Assembly: GCA_963707835.1 (NCBI GenBank)
Contig: CAVPRI010000001.1
Coordinates: 62,001 to 126,000 of the forward strand
Reading direction: 5' to 3'
Source: Bog-473 sp963707835
GTDB taxonomy: Bacteria > Actinomycetota > Acidimicrobiia > Acidimicrobiales > RAAP-2
Length of the DNA: 64,000 nt
A program made the translations under genes and the position numbers. How positions within the stretch are numbered: the stretch's first letter is position 1; each line of letters starts with the position of its first letter. Below the pieces are notes generated by a model. The model ran no database searches. It saw only the letters and a list, made by a program, of their open reading frames with translations, and had not been told where the DNA came from. Positions 51,806-60,707 of the stretch are shown here, one piece after another.

Positions 51806-52864
51806 TCAGGCCGGATAGACGACCACCTCGGTCGCCTTCACCGAGGCCCACACCGAGGCCCGCTCCTCGAGACCGAGCGCCGCCACTGCAGCGGGCGTCA
51901 CCTCGGCCGTGAGGGGCATACCGCCGGTCACCTCGAGCTGGATCCGGACGCGGCTCCCCAGGGCGTCGATGCCGGTGACGACGCACGGCCAGACGTTGCG
52001 CGCGCTGCTCTCGGGAGCGAGCCGGTGCAACGTGACCGAGGACGGCTGGATCATGACGAGCACAGGCCCCCGCGAGGGCTCGGCGACCACCACCTCGGCG
52101 CGGTGGCCCAGATCGACCGTGGTGCCGCGGCCGGTCCCCCGGAGGAGGTTGACCCCGACGAGGTCGGCGACGTAGCGCGAGCGGGGCCGGGTGGCGATCT
52201 GCTCGAAGGTCCCCGACTGGATCACCGCACCGGCCTCGAGCACGACCACCCGCTGCGCCAACGCGAGGGCGTCGACCATGTCGTGGGTCACCAGGATGGT
52301 GACGCCCGGGAACCGCGCCAGGTACGTCCGCAGGTCGCGTCGCACACTCAGGCGGGTGCCGGCATCGAGCGCGGCGAAGGGCTCGTCGAGGAGCAGGAGG
52401 CGGGGCTCGGTGGCCAGGGCGCGGGCCAGGGCCACCCGCTGCGCCTGCCCACCCGAGATCGACCTGGGCTTGGCCTGGACCAGCTCGCCGAGTCCGACCC
52501 GCTCGAGCCCGCCGTGGGCCCGCTCCCGGGCGGCGGCCTTGTCCATCCCCTGCGCTCGCGGACCGAACGCCACGTTCTCGAGCAGGCTGAGGTGGGGGAA
52601 GAGCAGGTAGTCCTGGAACACCATCCCGACTGGGCGTCCCTCGGGGGGAACGCTGCGGCGGGCCCCCGGGTCGTCGAATCTCCTGCCGTCGATCTCCACA
52701 TACCCCTGGTCCAACGGAAGGAGACCGGCCAGGGCGCGCAGTACGGTGCTCTTGCCCGCGCCGTTGGGCCCCAGAAGGGCCACCACCTCCCCCGCCTCGG
52801 CGCGAAGCGCCACCTCGAGATCGAGGGCGCCCAGCCGCACCCGCAGATCCGAGTCCAGGATCAC
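51806..52864 (-). CDS. modC: molybdate ABC transporter, ATP-binding protein
   Basis: 352 residues from GTG 52864, overlapping the modB stop. Walker A LGPNGAGKSTVLRALAG, signature SISGGQAQRVALARALATEP, Walker B LLLLDEPFAALD and H-loop VTHDMVDALA. The C-terminal 100 residues form a molybdate-binding TOBE/MOP module (RNVWPCVVTGIDALGSRVRI, then LTAEVTPAAVAALGLEERA). Context with a ModA-type binding protein and ModB defines the substrate as molybdate, or possibly tungstate. Confidence 0.93.
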   Translation of the reverse strand: MILDSDLRVRLGALDLEVALRAEAGEVVALLGPNGAGKSTVLRALAGLLPLDQGYVEIDGRRFDDPGARRSVPPEGRPVGMVFQDYLLFPHLSLLENVAFGPRAQGMDKAAARERAHGGLERVGLGELVQAKPRSISGGQAQRVALARALATEPRLLLLDEPFAALDAGTRLSVRRDLRTYLARFPGVTILVTHDMVDALALAQRVVVLEAGAVIQSGTFEQIATRPRSRYVADLVGVNLLRGTGRGTTVDLGHRAEVVVAEPSRGPVLVMIQPSSVTLHRLAPESSARNVWPCVVTGIDALGSRVRIQLEVTGGMPLTAEVTPAAVAALGLEERASVWASVKATEVVVYPA

Positions 52865-53652
52865 GACGACCCGCCGATCCAGCGGTCCCGCAGCCCCACG
52901 ATGACCACGAGCGACACCACGACGAGGACGAGGCTGAGGGCGATGGCCAGGTCCGGCTGCTCCTCGAGTGCCAGGTAGACGGCGAGCGGGAGCGTCTGGG
53001 TGCGTCCGGTGACGTTGCCGGCGAAGGTGATGGTGGCGCCGAACTCCCCGAGCGCCCTGGCCCACGAGAGCACCGCCCCGGCCACCAGGGACGGGGCGAT
53101 CATGGGCACGGTGATCCGCCGGAACACGGTCCAGCGACCGGCACCGAGGGTGGCGCCCACGTCCTCGTAGCGCCGGTCCATGCTCCGCAGGCCGGCCTCC
53201 ACCGTGATCACGAAGAAGGGGAGCGCCACGAAGGTCTCGGCCAGCACCGCACCGGCGGTGGTGAAGGTGAACTGGATCCCGAACCACGCATAGAGGTGCT
53301 CACCGACGATGCCCGAGCGGCTGAACGCGCTGAGCAGCGCCACGCCGGCCACCACGGGCGGGAGGACCAGCGGCAACAGCACCAGCGCCCGGGCCACCGA
53401 CCGGCCGGGGAAGCTGACCCGGGCCAGCACCCAGGCGAGCGGCAGGCCCAGGAGCACCGAGAGGAACGTGGCGCTGAGCGAACAGACCAGGGAGAGCCGC
53501 AACGCCGTCAGCGATGCCGACGATGTGAGGTCCCGGCCCAGGGTCGACCACGAAGCGCGCTGGACCAGGCCGATCAGCGGGACGACGAAGAATGCGAGCG
53601 CCAGCGCAGCGAGCACGACCACGAGCAGTGGCGGCCGCCGCTGCCGGCTCAC
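52861..53652 (-). CDS. modB: molybdate ABC transporter, permease
   Basis: 263 residues, five to six membrane helices (LLVVVLAALALAFFVVPLIG; LLPLVLPPVVAGVALLSAFS; LSLVLVVVSLVVIVGLRDRW). The EAA loop that docks on ModC is around RYEDVGATLGAGRWTVFRRI. It overlaps modA upstream and modC downstream by 4 bases each, so the order is modA-modB-modC in one transcript. Confidence 0.93.
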   Translation of the reverse strand: MSRQRRPPLLVVVLAALALAFFVVPLIGLVQRASWSTLGRDLTSSASLTALRLSLVCSLSATFLSVLLGLPLAWVLARVSFPGRSVARALVLLPLVLPPVVAGVALLSAFSRSGIVGEHLYAWFGIQFTFTTAGAVLAETFVALPFFVITVEAGLRSMDRRYEDVGATLGAGRWTVFRRITVPMIAPSLVAGAVLSWARALGEFGATITFAGNVTGRTQTLPLAVYLALEEQPDLAIALSLVLVVVSLVVIVGLRDRWIGGSS

Positions 53653-54443
53653 GGTGCGAGGAAGCCGTACTTCCGGAGGATCGCCTGCCCCTTGGGACCG
53701 AGGACGTCACGCATGAACGCCTGGGCGACGGGCTTGTTCGCCGTGGTCTTGATCACGGCGATGGGGTACTTGGCCAGGGCATTCTGTGACGCGGGGATGG
53801 TCACCGCGTGGACGGTGGCGCCGGCCGCCTTGGCGTCGGTCACGTACACGATGGCTGCGTTGGCGTCGCCTTGGGTCACGGCCGCCAGCGTCGACTTCAC
53901 GTCCTCGCCCCGGGTGATGCTCATGGCGGGCACGGTGACCTTGGCCTTCTGCAGGATCTGGTCGGCGTAGAGGCCGCACGGCGCCGAGTCGGCGCACAGC
54001 GCGATGGTCCCGGCCTTGGCCAGGTCGGCCAGCTTGGAGATGTGCATGGGGTTGCCGGGCTTCGTCACGATCACCAGGTGGTTGGTGGCGAAGATCTTGG
54101 CCGGTCCGGCGAGCAGGTGCGCGGACGCCAGCTTGGCCATGGGCACCTGGTCGGCGAAGGCGGCCACGTCGACCGGCGCGCCGCTGGCGATCTGCTGCTC
54201 GAGCACGCCCGAGGAACCGAAATTCGTCGTGATCGTGGTCCCCGGGTGGGCCTTTTGGAACTGGGTCTGGATCGCGCCGAACGCAGCCGTCAGCGATGCC
54301 GCGGCGGAGACGGTGGCGGCTCCGCTGACCGACGAGGTCGACGCGCTGGTGGCCGCGCCCGCTGGTCCAGCGCCGGCCCCGGCGGTGGCCCCGCCCGCCA
54401 CCAGGAAAAAGGCGGCGGCAATGGTCCACAGGAACGTGCGCAT
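53649..54443 (-). CDS. modA: molybdate-binding periplasmic/lipid-free protein
   Basis: 264 residues with a Sec signal peptide (MRTFLWTIAAAFFLVAGGAT, then AGAGAGPAGAA). The mature domain has VSAAASLTAAFGAIQTQFQK, TITTNFGSSGVLEQQIASG, DVAAFADQVPMAKLASAHLL and ANAAIVYVTDAKAAGATVHA, the ligand-binding residues of ModA. No lipobox Cys was seen. GAGGAGGAG precedes the ATG by about 7 bases. The first gene of modABC. Molybdate feeds the cofactor of oxidoreductases such as nitrate or formate enzymes, none of which are in the window. Confidence 0.93.
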   Translation of the reverse strand: MRTFLWTIAAAFFLVAGGATAGAGAGPAGAATSASTSSVSGAATVSAAASLTAAFGAIQTQFQKAHPGTTITTNFGSSGVLEQQIASGAPVDVAAFADQVPMAKLASAHLLAGPAKIFATNHLVIVTKPGNPMHISKLADLAKAGTIALCADSAPCGLYADQILQKAKVTVPAMSITRGEDVKSTLAAVTQGDANAAIVYVTDAKAAGATVHAVTIPASQNALAKYPIAVIKTTANKPVAQAFMRDVLGPKGQAILRKYGFLAP

Positions 54444-54562
54444 GGGATAACTCCTCCTCGAGGCGGTCAGCAGCGCCGGGCATCATATCCAGAGCTCGCA
54501 GATTCCGCCTAATCAGACGAAGTATCCTGCAGACGCGGTGTGTGAGGGTGGGCTTGCTCGGA

Positions 54563-55438
54563 TCAGCGCTGTTGGGCCAAAGCCTCGGCCCGCCGGAGGA
54601 GGGCGGGCGCGTCGAGCTCGGCGCATACTTCGGCGAACGCCGCCGTCGGCCCGGTCCACCGCAGCTCCTCGACCGAGGTGAGCAGGGACCGGTCGACCCT
54701 GAGGGTGGCCAGGCGCTTGAACAGCAGGGCCGCCTCGTGCTGCGCACCCAGCGTGGCCGCCAGCCCGGCCGCGCCGCGGACCGACACCTCCCAATCCGCG
54801 GGGCGCTCGGGGATGTCCTCGAGATGGACCCAGCGCGCCAAGACCTTCGCCGCTGACTTGGCCCCCCAGCCCGGCAATCCGGGGAACCCATCGGCGCTGT
54901 CACCCACCAGGGCCAGATAGTCGGGGATGGACCCCGGGCCCACGCCGAATTTCGCGCTGACCGCCTCCGCGTCGAGCACGAGGCCCTGGCGTCGGTCGAG
55001 CTGGACGATCCGGTCGCCCTGCACGCACTGGCCCAGGTCCTTGTCGGGGGTGCAGATCAGCACCTGCTCGACCTCGGGATCGTCGCCGGCGACCGCCGCC
55101 GCGCTGGCCAGGGCGTCGTCCGCCTCGACCTGCACCATGGGCCAGACCACGACGCCCAGGGCGACCAGTGCCTCTTCCAGCGGTCCGGCCTGCGACCACA
55201 GGTCCGGGTCGACGCCCTCCCCCGTCTTGTAGCCGGGCCACAGATCGTTGCGGAAGGACTCGATCACGTGATCGGTGGCGACACCGAGGTGCGTGGCGCC
55301 CTCGGCCAGCAGCTGGAGGACCGAACCGACCACACCCCTTGCCGCCGCCACCTCCCGTCCGGCGGCGTTGCGATGTGCCGGCGCCCCGTAGAAGTGGCGA
55401 AACAGCTCGTAGGTGCCGTCGACGAGATGCACGTTCAT
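54563..55438 (-). CDS. 5'-3' exonuclease (PolA N-terminal/FEN type)
   Basis: 291 residues from ATG 55438. Resembles the stand-alone 5' nuclease domain of DNA polymerase I: VHLVDGTYELFRHFYGAPA (metal Asp), EADDALASAAAVAGDDPEVE, CTPDKDLGQCV, and the helix-hairpin-helix DYLALVGDSADGFPGLPGWG with AKSAAKVL. It probably trims flaps or RNA primers. Open frame upstream of the ATG is not used, since homologues begin with the VHLVDG strand. Divergent from the DHA2 transporter gene, 123 bp apart. Confidence 0.92.
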   Translation of the reverse strand: MNVHLVDGTYELFRHFYGAPAHRNAAGREVAAARGVVGSVLQLLAEGATHLGVATDHVIESFRNDLWPGYKTGEGVDPDLWSQAGPLEEALVALGVVVWPMVQVEADDALASAAAVAGDDPEVEQVLICTPDKDLGQCVQGDRIVQLDRRQGLVLDAEAVSAKFGVGPGSIPDYLALVGDSADGFPGLPGWGAKSAAKVLARWVHLEDIPERPADWEVSVRGAAGLAATLGAQHEAALLFKRLATLRVDRSLLTSVEELRWTGPTAAFAEVCAELDAPALLRRAEALAQQR

Positions 55439-55561
55439 GGCCGTCCGAGTCTGGCACCACCACGGCGATGGTGGAATCCCCGGTTCCGCATAAGCTCGAC
55501 GCACCCCCCGGTGACCGGCACGTTCCACCAGCGGGGGGGGGCGGCGGGACGAGGGAGGAAG

Positions 55562-57094
55562 ATGACGGGAGACCAGGCGGCCGCCACGGTCGAGCTCCGG
55601 AGCGGGCGCGTCGTGGCCACCTGGATCGTGGTCGCCATCGTGTGCGTGGGCCAGTTCATGGTGGTCCTCGACGTGTCCGTGGTGAACCTGGCGCTCCCCT
55701 CGATTCAGCATTCCCTGCACTTCGGGCCGACGAGCCTGCAGTGGATCGTCAACGCCTACACCGTGACCTACGCCGGTTTCCTCCTCCTCGGGGGTCGGGC
55801 GGCCGACCTCTTCGGCCGGCGCCGGATCTTCATGATCGGCCTGACCGTGTTCATCGTCGGCAGCCTGCTGTGCGGTGCCGCCCAGACCCAGGGATGGCTC
55901 GTGGGGGCCCGCGCGCTCCAGGGCCTGGGAGGGGCCATCCTCGCCCCGGCGACGCTCGCGGTCCTCACCTCCACGTTCACCGAGGGGCCCGCCAGGGCTC
56001 GTGCGCTGGGCGTGTGGACCGCCGTCGCCGCGGTCGGTGCCACCATGGGAACGCTCGTCGGAGGCCTGCTGATCGAGATCGCCGACTGGCGGTGGATCTT
56101 CTTCATCAACGTGCCGATCGGCGTGCTCGCACTGGTCGCCGCCGTGCGGTACCTGCCCGAGTCGCGGGTGCATGTATCGGAGCGCAGCCTCGACCTTGCC
56201 GGCGCGATCACGGTGACCGCCGGCCTCATCACGCTGATCTTCGGGTTGGTGCGCACCGAGACCTATCCCTGGGCATCGTCTGAGGTCCTGATACCCCTGG
56301 CGCTTGCCGCGGTGCTCCTGACCGGATTCGTCTGGTTGCAAGCCCGCGTCTCCAAGGCCCCGCTCGTCCCGCTCCGTCTCTTCCGCTCCCGGTCCGTGAC
56401 CGGCGCCAACATCACGGTCTTCATGCTCTTCGGCGCGCTCGTCACCTCGGGGTACTTCGAGTCTCTCTACCTGCAGCGGGTCCTGGGTTTCAGCCCACTC
56501 GTGGCCGGGTTCGCCTTCCTACCCCAGGCGGTGTTCATGGCGGGCGCGGCACAGGTCACGGCGCGCCTCGTCTCGCGTTTCGGACCCCGCCCGCTCATCG
56601 CCATCGGAACCGTGCTGTCCGGGTTGGGGCTGTTCTGGCTGTCCCAGATCACCCCCACCAGCACGTACTTCGCCGACGTGTTCGGGCCCTTCGTCCTGGT
56701 CGGGGTGGGCATGGGCCTGGCCATGACACCGGTGACGGTGGCCGGAACCGCAGGAATGGTCCCACACGAAGCCGGGCTGGTCTCGGGCGTGCTCAACACC
56801 TCACGCACCGTCGGATCGTCCATCGGCCTGGCCGCCCTGACCACCATCGCGGCGAAACGCTCGGCAGGTTTGCTGGGTGGTGCCACGGCCTCCGCTGCCC
56901 ACACGGCGGCCGCCCTGACCGACGGCTATGCCTTCGCTCTGGCCGTCTCCGGCGGAGTGTTGATGGTCACCGCCGCAGTCGCGCTGATCACGATCCCCGC
57001 CCGGGCCCGCCCCCAGGTCGCCGCTCCTGCCCCCGACTCCGCCCCGGCCCCGGCCCCGGCCCCCGACAGCAACCTCGCACTCGAGGAAGCCTGA
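55562..57094 (+). CDS. MFS transporter, DHA2 (14-helix) family
   Basis: 510 residues. Motif A GGRAADLFGRRRIFMIGL, DHA2 motif C around GVWTAVAAVGATMGTLVGG, and about 14 helices from IVVAIVCVGQFMVVLDVSVV to VSGGVLMVTAAVALITIPA. The C-terminal tail is Pro/Ala-rich (APAPDSAPAPAPAPDS). It exports drugs or metabolites by proton antiport. The ATG follows GGGAGGAA. No regulator is adjacent. Confidence 0.93.
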   Translation: MTGDQAAATVELRSGRVVATWIVVAIVCVGQFMVVLDVSVVNLALPSIQHSLHFGPTSLQWIVNAYTVTYAGFLLLGGRAADLFGRRRIFMIGLTVFIVGSLLCGAAQTQGWLVGARALQGLGGAILAPATLAVLTSTFTEGPARARALGVWTAVAAVGATMGTLVGGLLIEIADWRWIFFINVPIGVLALVAAVRYLPESRVHVSERSLDLAGAITVTAGLITLIFGLVRTETYPWASSEVLIPLALAAVLLTGFVWLQARVSKAPLVPLRLFRSRSVTGANITVFMLFGALVTSGYFESLYLQRVLGFSPLVAGFAFLPQAVFMAGAAQVTARLVSRFGPRPLIAIGTVLSGLGLFWLSQITPTSTYFADVFGPFVLVGVGMGLAMTPVTVAGTAGMVPHEAGLVSGVLNTSRTVGSSIGLAALTTIAAKRSAGLLGGATASAAHTAAALTDGYAFALAVSGGVLMVTAAVALITIPARARPQVAAPAPDSAPAPAPAPDSNLALEEA

Positions 57095-57128
57095 CCGGCC
57101 GACCAGCCTGCTGCTGCCGGCATCGCCC

Positions 57129-57614
57129 TCATGTTGCTGCGTCCTGCGCCCCCGCCTTGCCCTCTATGGCCGCCAGGAGGACCTCGACGGCATCGTGCAG
57201 CCCACCTTCGGTGTGGATGTCGAGCAGCGAGATGGCGTGCTCGATCTTCTTGCGGGCGTCCTCGACGTCCTCGAACGTCTTGGCGGCGCGCGCGTCCGAC
57301 GCCCGGGCCTGGATGTTCTGCCCGACGATGATGATCGGGAGCAGGACCAGCTGGATGAACTCCGACGACAGCCACAAGACGAGCACCGTGGCACTGTGCT
57401 GTTTGACCGTCGAGGGCAGCGACACGAAGGCGATCAGGGCGAACACGTAGGCACACCACATGGTGCCGACCAGGATGGTGATCTTGAGTCCGACGGCGGC
57501 GTTGATCCGCTGCCACAGCGTCTTGCGCTCGACGAACTGGTGCGTCCTGCCGTGCACCGCCAGACCGCTCTTGGTGTAGCCGTGTGTCGGCGGCCGCTGC
57601 TCGGTCGTGGTCAT
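57129..57614 (-). CDS. two-helix membrane protein, DUF1003-like
   Basis: 161 residues. Two membrane spans (ITILVGTMWCAYVFALIAFV, about 45-64, and LVLWLSSEFIQLVLLPIIIV, about 78-97) are followed by a charged helix (ARASDARAAKTFEDVEDARK). VGQNIQARASDAR recalls the end of DUF1003 proteins, but the assignment is by pattern only. Function unknown. It starts 74 bases after the prephenate dehydratase stop on the same strand. Confidence 0.65.
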   Translation of the reverse strand: MTTTEQRPPTHGYTKSGLAVHGRTHQFVERKTLWQRINAAVGLKITILVGTMWCAYVFALIAFVSLPSTVKQHSATVLVLWLSSEFIQLVLLPIIIVGQNIQARASDARAAKTFEDVEDARKKIEHAISLLDIHTEGGLHDAVEVLLAAIEGKAGAQDAAT

Positions 57615-57688
57615 CGTGCCCTCCTGGTCCGGTCCCCAGGGCGGAGTCTCACAGCCCCGGCCCGGTCACCGGTGGACACGTGTGCCGT

Positions 57689-58620
57689 TCAGACGATCGC
57701 GCCCCGCAACCCCCCGACCCAGTCGTCGGCGGCCTGCCAGGCCGCGTCGGCCTGGCGCCGCTGCTCCGGTGCGTGCTCCCCGGCCGCCGGGTACGAGCCC
57801 AGGAATTTCACCCCAGCCAGGCTGGCGTGGAGGTCGCGGAGGCAGTCCGCCACCACCTCGTCGGCGACGTGACCCGAGAGGTCGATCACGAAGCAGTAGT
57901 TGCCGAGCCCCCGCTTGGTCGGACGCGACTCGAGCTTGGTCAGGTTGATGTTGCGCGCCGCGAACTGCCCCAGGATGCCGTGCAGGCTGCCCGGGCGGTC
58001 GGCCCGCTGGAAGCACACGATGCTCGTCTTGTCGTGGCCGGTTGGCTTGGGCACCACAGAGCGAGCGACCAACAAGAAGCGGGTCTGGTTCTCTGGATGG
58101 TCCTCGACGTCCTCGTCGAGGACCACGAGCCCATAGCGCTCCGCGGCCAGCCGAGGAGCGATGGCGGCACGGTCGCGCGCCCGGACTCGCCGATGGCGCG
58201 CGCCGCGTCAGCCGTGGAGTTGGCGGCCAGCTGCTCGGCACCGGGAACCGTCCGGGCCAGGTACTTCTGGCACTGGGCCAGGGCGTGCGGAAAGGAGGAG
58301 ACGGAGACCACGTCGGCCAGGGCCACGCCCGGGCTGGCCATGAGGTGCAGATGGATGTCCATGACCACCTCACGCTGGATGTAGAGGTCGACGTCGTGGA
58401 TCAGGCCGTCGATGGTCTCGCTGACCGTGCCCTCGATGGCGTTCTCGACCGGGACCAGACCGTAGGAGGCCTCACCCCGGGCCACCGCGTCGAGCACGGC
58501 CGTGATCGACCCCATGGGGGTGGTCCGGGCCGGGCGAAGGTCCGCCTGGGTGAGGAGCGCCTCCTGGGTGAAGGTCGCCTCCGGACCGAGATAGGCCACG
58601 CTGAACACAGAGGGGGTCAC
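57689..58620 (-). CDS. pheA: prephenate dehydratase, frameshifted
   Basis: The first frame from GTG 58620 gives the catalytic domain: AYLGPEATFTQEALL, GLVPVENAIEGTVSETIDGL, and the helix near QCQKYLARTVPGAEQLAANS. It breaks after AARAIGESGRA around 58165-58172. The second frame resumes with GLVVLDEDVEDHPENQTRFL and the ACT domain (TSIVCFQRADRPGSLHGILG, FAARNINLTKLESRPTKRGL) that binds phenylalanine as inhibitor. The join restores a normal length of about 309 residues. The enzyme makes phenylpyruvate from prephenate. An error in a GCGCGC-rich stretch is suspected because loss of this step would usually make the strain auxotrophic. Confidence 0.85.
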
Positions 58621-58643
58621 GGTTGGGCAGGATAGAGCAGGTC

Positions 58644-59405
58644 ATGGATGCTTCCTCGCTACGTGCGCTCATCGATCAGGTCGCCGCAGGCCGCTGCGCC
58701 CCGGACGACGCCGTCCGCCAGCTCCGCCGGCTCCCCTACTCGGACCTGGGGTTCGCCCGCGTGGACCACCACCGCGACCTGCGGCTCGGGTTGCCAGAGG
58801 CGGTCTACGGGCCGGGCAAGACCCCGGAGCACTGCGCGGCGGTGGTCGGGGAGCTCCTCGGCGGCACGGACTGCCCCGTCCTCCTCACCCGTGCCAGCGA
58901 CGCCCAGCTCAAGGCGGCCACGGCGGCGGCGGACGAGCTCGGGCACGGTCCGGGAACCGTCGCCGACAGCGGGGCGTTCTCGACCCTGGTGTTCCGGCCG
59001 GCGACGGCGCGTCCCGGCCACGTGGTGGTGGTGACGGCCGGGACGGCCGACCTCCCGGTGGCCACCGAGTGCACCGCCGTCCTGAGCGCCCTCGGTTTCG
59101 AACCGTCCCTCCTGGTCGACTGCGGGGTGGCCGGGCTCCATCGCCTCCTGTCCGAGATCGACACCATCGCCATGGCCGACGTCGTCGTCGTCATCGCCGG
59201 GATGGAAGGGGCCCTGGCCAGTGTCGTCGGGGGCCTCACCCCCGCCCCCGTGGTGGCGGTGCCCACCAGCACCGGTTACGGCGCTGCGCTCGAGGGCGTC
59301 ACGGCCCTGTTGACCATGCTCGCCGCGTGCTCGTCGGGCATCACGGTGGTCGGCATCGACAACGGATACGGCGCGGCGTGCGCGGTGGCACGGCTGCTGC
59401 CGTGA
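58644..59405 (+). CDS. larB: nickel-pincer cofactor biosynthesis protein LarB
   Basis: 253 residues from ATG 58644. The N-terminal helical part (LIDQVAAGRCAPDDAVRQL) precedes the AIR-carboxylase-like domain: VVTAGTADLPVATECTAVLS, IAGMEGALASVVGGLTPAPV and VPTSTGYGAALEGVTALLTM. LarB carboxylates and hydrolyses nicotinic acid adenine dinucleotide in making the pincer cofactor of lactate racemase. It overlaps larC by 4 bases. Confidence 0.93.
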   Translation: MDASSLRALIDQVAAGRCAPDDAVRQLRRLPYSDLGFARVDHHRDLRLGLPEAVYGPGKTPEHCAAVVGELLGGTDCPVLLTRASDAQLKAATAAADELGHGPGTVADSGAFSTLVFRPATARPGHVVVVTAGTADLPVATECTAVLSALGFEPSLLVDCGVAGLHRLLSEIDTIAMADVVVVIAGMEGALASVVGGLTPAPVVAVPTSTGYGAALEGVTALLTMLAACSSGITVVGIDNGYGAACAVARLLP

Positions 59406-60667
59406 CCGACCCGGATGAGCGTCCCGCCGACCTGGGTCGTGCCGGCGCGGCAGGAGCCCCGAATGTCGCCTGGTTCCACTGCTTCGCCGGGATCGCCGGT
59501 GACATGGCGCTTGGTGCACTGGTCGACGCCGGAGCCGACGCGGCCGAGGTCGCCGCGCTCCTCGATCGCCTGGCGCTCCCGGGATGGGAGCTGCGCTTCG
59601 AAGAGGGGCTGCGCGGCGGCATCGCCTGTACGCGCGCCATGGTCGGCGTCGACGACGGCGTCGCCACCGTGACCCGCACCTACGGGGCGATCACGGCCCT
59701 CATCCGCGAGGCCACGCTCCCGCCGCGCGTGACCGAGCGCGCCCTGGCCGCCTTCGGCGCGTTGGCCGGCGTCGAGGCGGCCCTGCACCGCACCGCCGTC
59801 GAGCGGGTGCACTTCCACGAGGTCGGTGGCCACGACGCCATCGTCGACATCGTCGGGACGGCGGCAGCCCTCGAGGTACTCGGTGTCGACGAGGTGTGCG
59901 CGTCGGCGGTGGCCACCGGAACCGGCATGGTGACCAGCGCTCACGGGCGGCTCCCCAACCCCGCCCCCGCCACGGTTCGCCTGCTCGAGGGCATCCCCAG
60001 CTACGGACGCGACGTACCAGTGGAGCTCACAACCCCGACCGGGGCCGCGCTCGTCCGGTCGCTGTGCTCGTCGTTCGGCCCGCTGCCGCGAATGCAGGTC
60101 AGCTCGTCGGGGTTCGGTGGCGGCGCGGCCGAGCTCGAGGGCCTGCCCAACTGCACGCAGGTGGTCGTCGGGCGACGCGTCGACAGCGAGGCCCTCGGGG
60201 GCGGGCAACCCGCCGTCCTCCTCGAGACCAACCTCGACGACGTCACCGGTGAGCACCTGGCCTACGCCATCGAGGAGACCCTCGGAGCTGGAGCGCTCGA
60301 TGCGTGGGTCAGCCCGGTGGTCATGAAGAAGGGCCGGCCCGCCCACGTCCTGCACGCACTGTGTGACCCCGCCCGGCTCGCCACGGTGCGCCGGGCGATC
60401 GAGCACAGCACGGGAACCCTCGGCGTGCGGGCCACCGCGGTGGAGCGCTGGCCACGTGCCAGGCGCGTCGACGAGATCGTCCTCGACGGCGCCACGGTGC
60501 GGATGAAGGTGGCGGGCGATCGCGCCAAGGCCGAATTCGAGGACGTGGCGCGGCTGGCGGCCGAGTCCGGTGCGCCGCTGCGGGAGGTGACGAGCAGGGC
60601 CGAGGCTGCCTGGCGCCGTGCCCACGGCGGCAGGGGTCGCCCAGGGGGTGACGGGGTGACGGGGTGA
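59402..60667 (+). CDS. larC: nickel-pincer cofactor biosynthesis protein LarC
   Basis: 421 residues from GTG 59402. LarC landmarks: AWFHCFAGIAGDMALGALVD, HFHEVGGHDAIVDIVGTAAA, PAPATVRLLEGIP and GAWVSPVVMKKGRP-like (ALDAWVSPVVMKKGRPAHVL). LarC inserts nickel, using CTP. LarE and LarA are not in the window. The last residues (GGRGRPGGDGVTG) and the stop fall in an octanucleotide repeat, so the C-terminus depends on repeat number. Confidence 0.92.
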   Translation: MTDPDERPADLGRAGAAGAPNVAWFHCFAGIAGDMALGALVDAGADAAEVAALLDRLALPGWELRFEEGLRGGIACTRAMVGVDDGVATVTRTYGAITALIREATLPPRVTERALAAFGALAGVEAALHRTAVERVHFHEVGGHDAIVDIVGTAAALEVLGVDEVCASAVATGTGMVTSAHGRLPNPAPATVRLLEGIPSYGRDVPVELTTPTGAALVRSLCSSFGPLPRMQVSSSGFGGGAAELEGLPNCTQVVVGRRVDSEALGGGQPAVLLETNLDDVTGEHLAYAIEETLGAGALDAWVSPVVMKKGRPAHVLHALCDPARLATVRRAIEHSTGTLGVRATAVERWPRARRVDEIVLDGATVRMKVAGDRAKAEFEDVARLAAESGAPLREVTSRAEAAWRRAHGGRGRPGGDGVTG

Positions 60668-60707
60668 CGGGGGGGGTGACGGGGTGACGGGGTGACGGGG
60701 TGACGGG
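60645..60707. repeat. GGGGTGAC octanucleotide tandem repeat at larC/decarboxylase junction
   Basis: Seven GGGGTGAC units (60645-60668, 60673-60704), one GGGG insertion after the third unit and a trailing GGG. Each unit contains a GTG start codon overlapping a TGA stop codon. Because 8 is not a multiple of 3, changing copy number shifts the reading frame of both the larC end and any start in the tract. Confidence 0.95.

Noticed and set aside
60645..60707. GGGGTGAC repeats considered as CRISPR-like or satellite DNA
   Set aside because: Units are 8 bp and contiguous with no spacers, so it is a simple tandem repeat.
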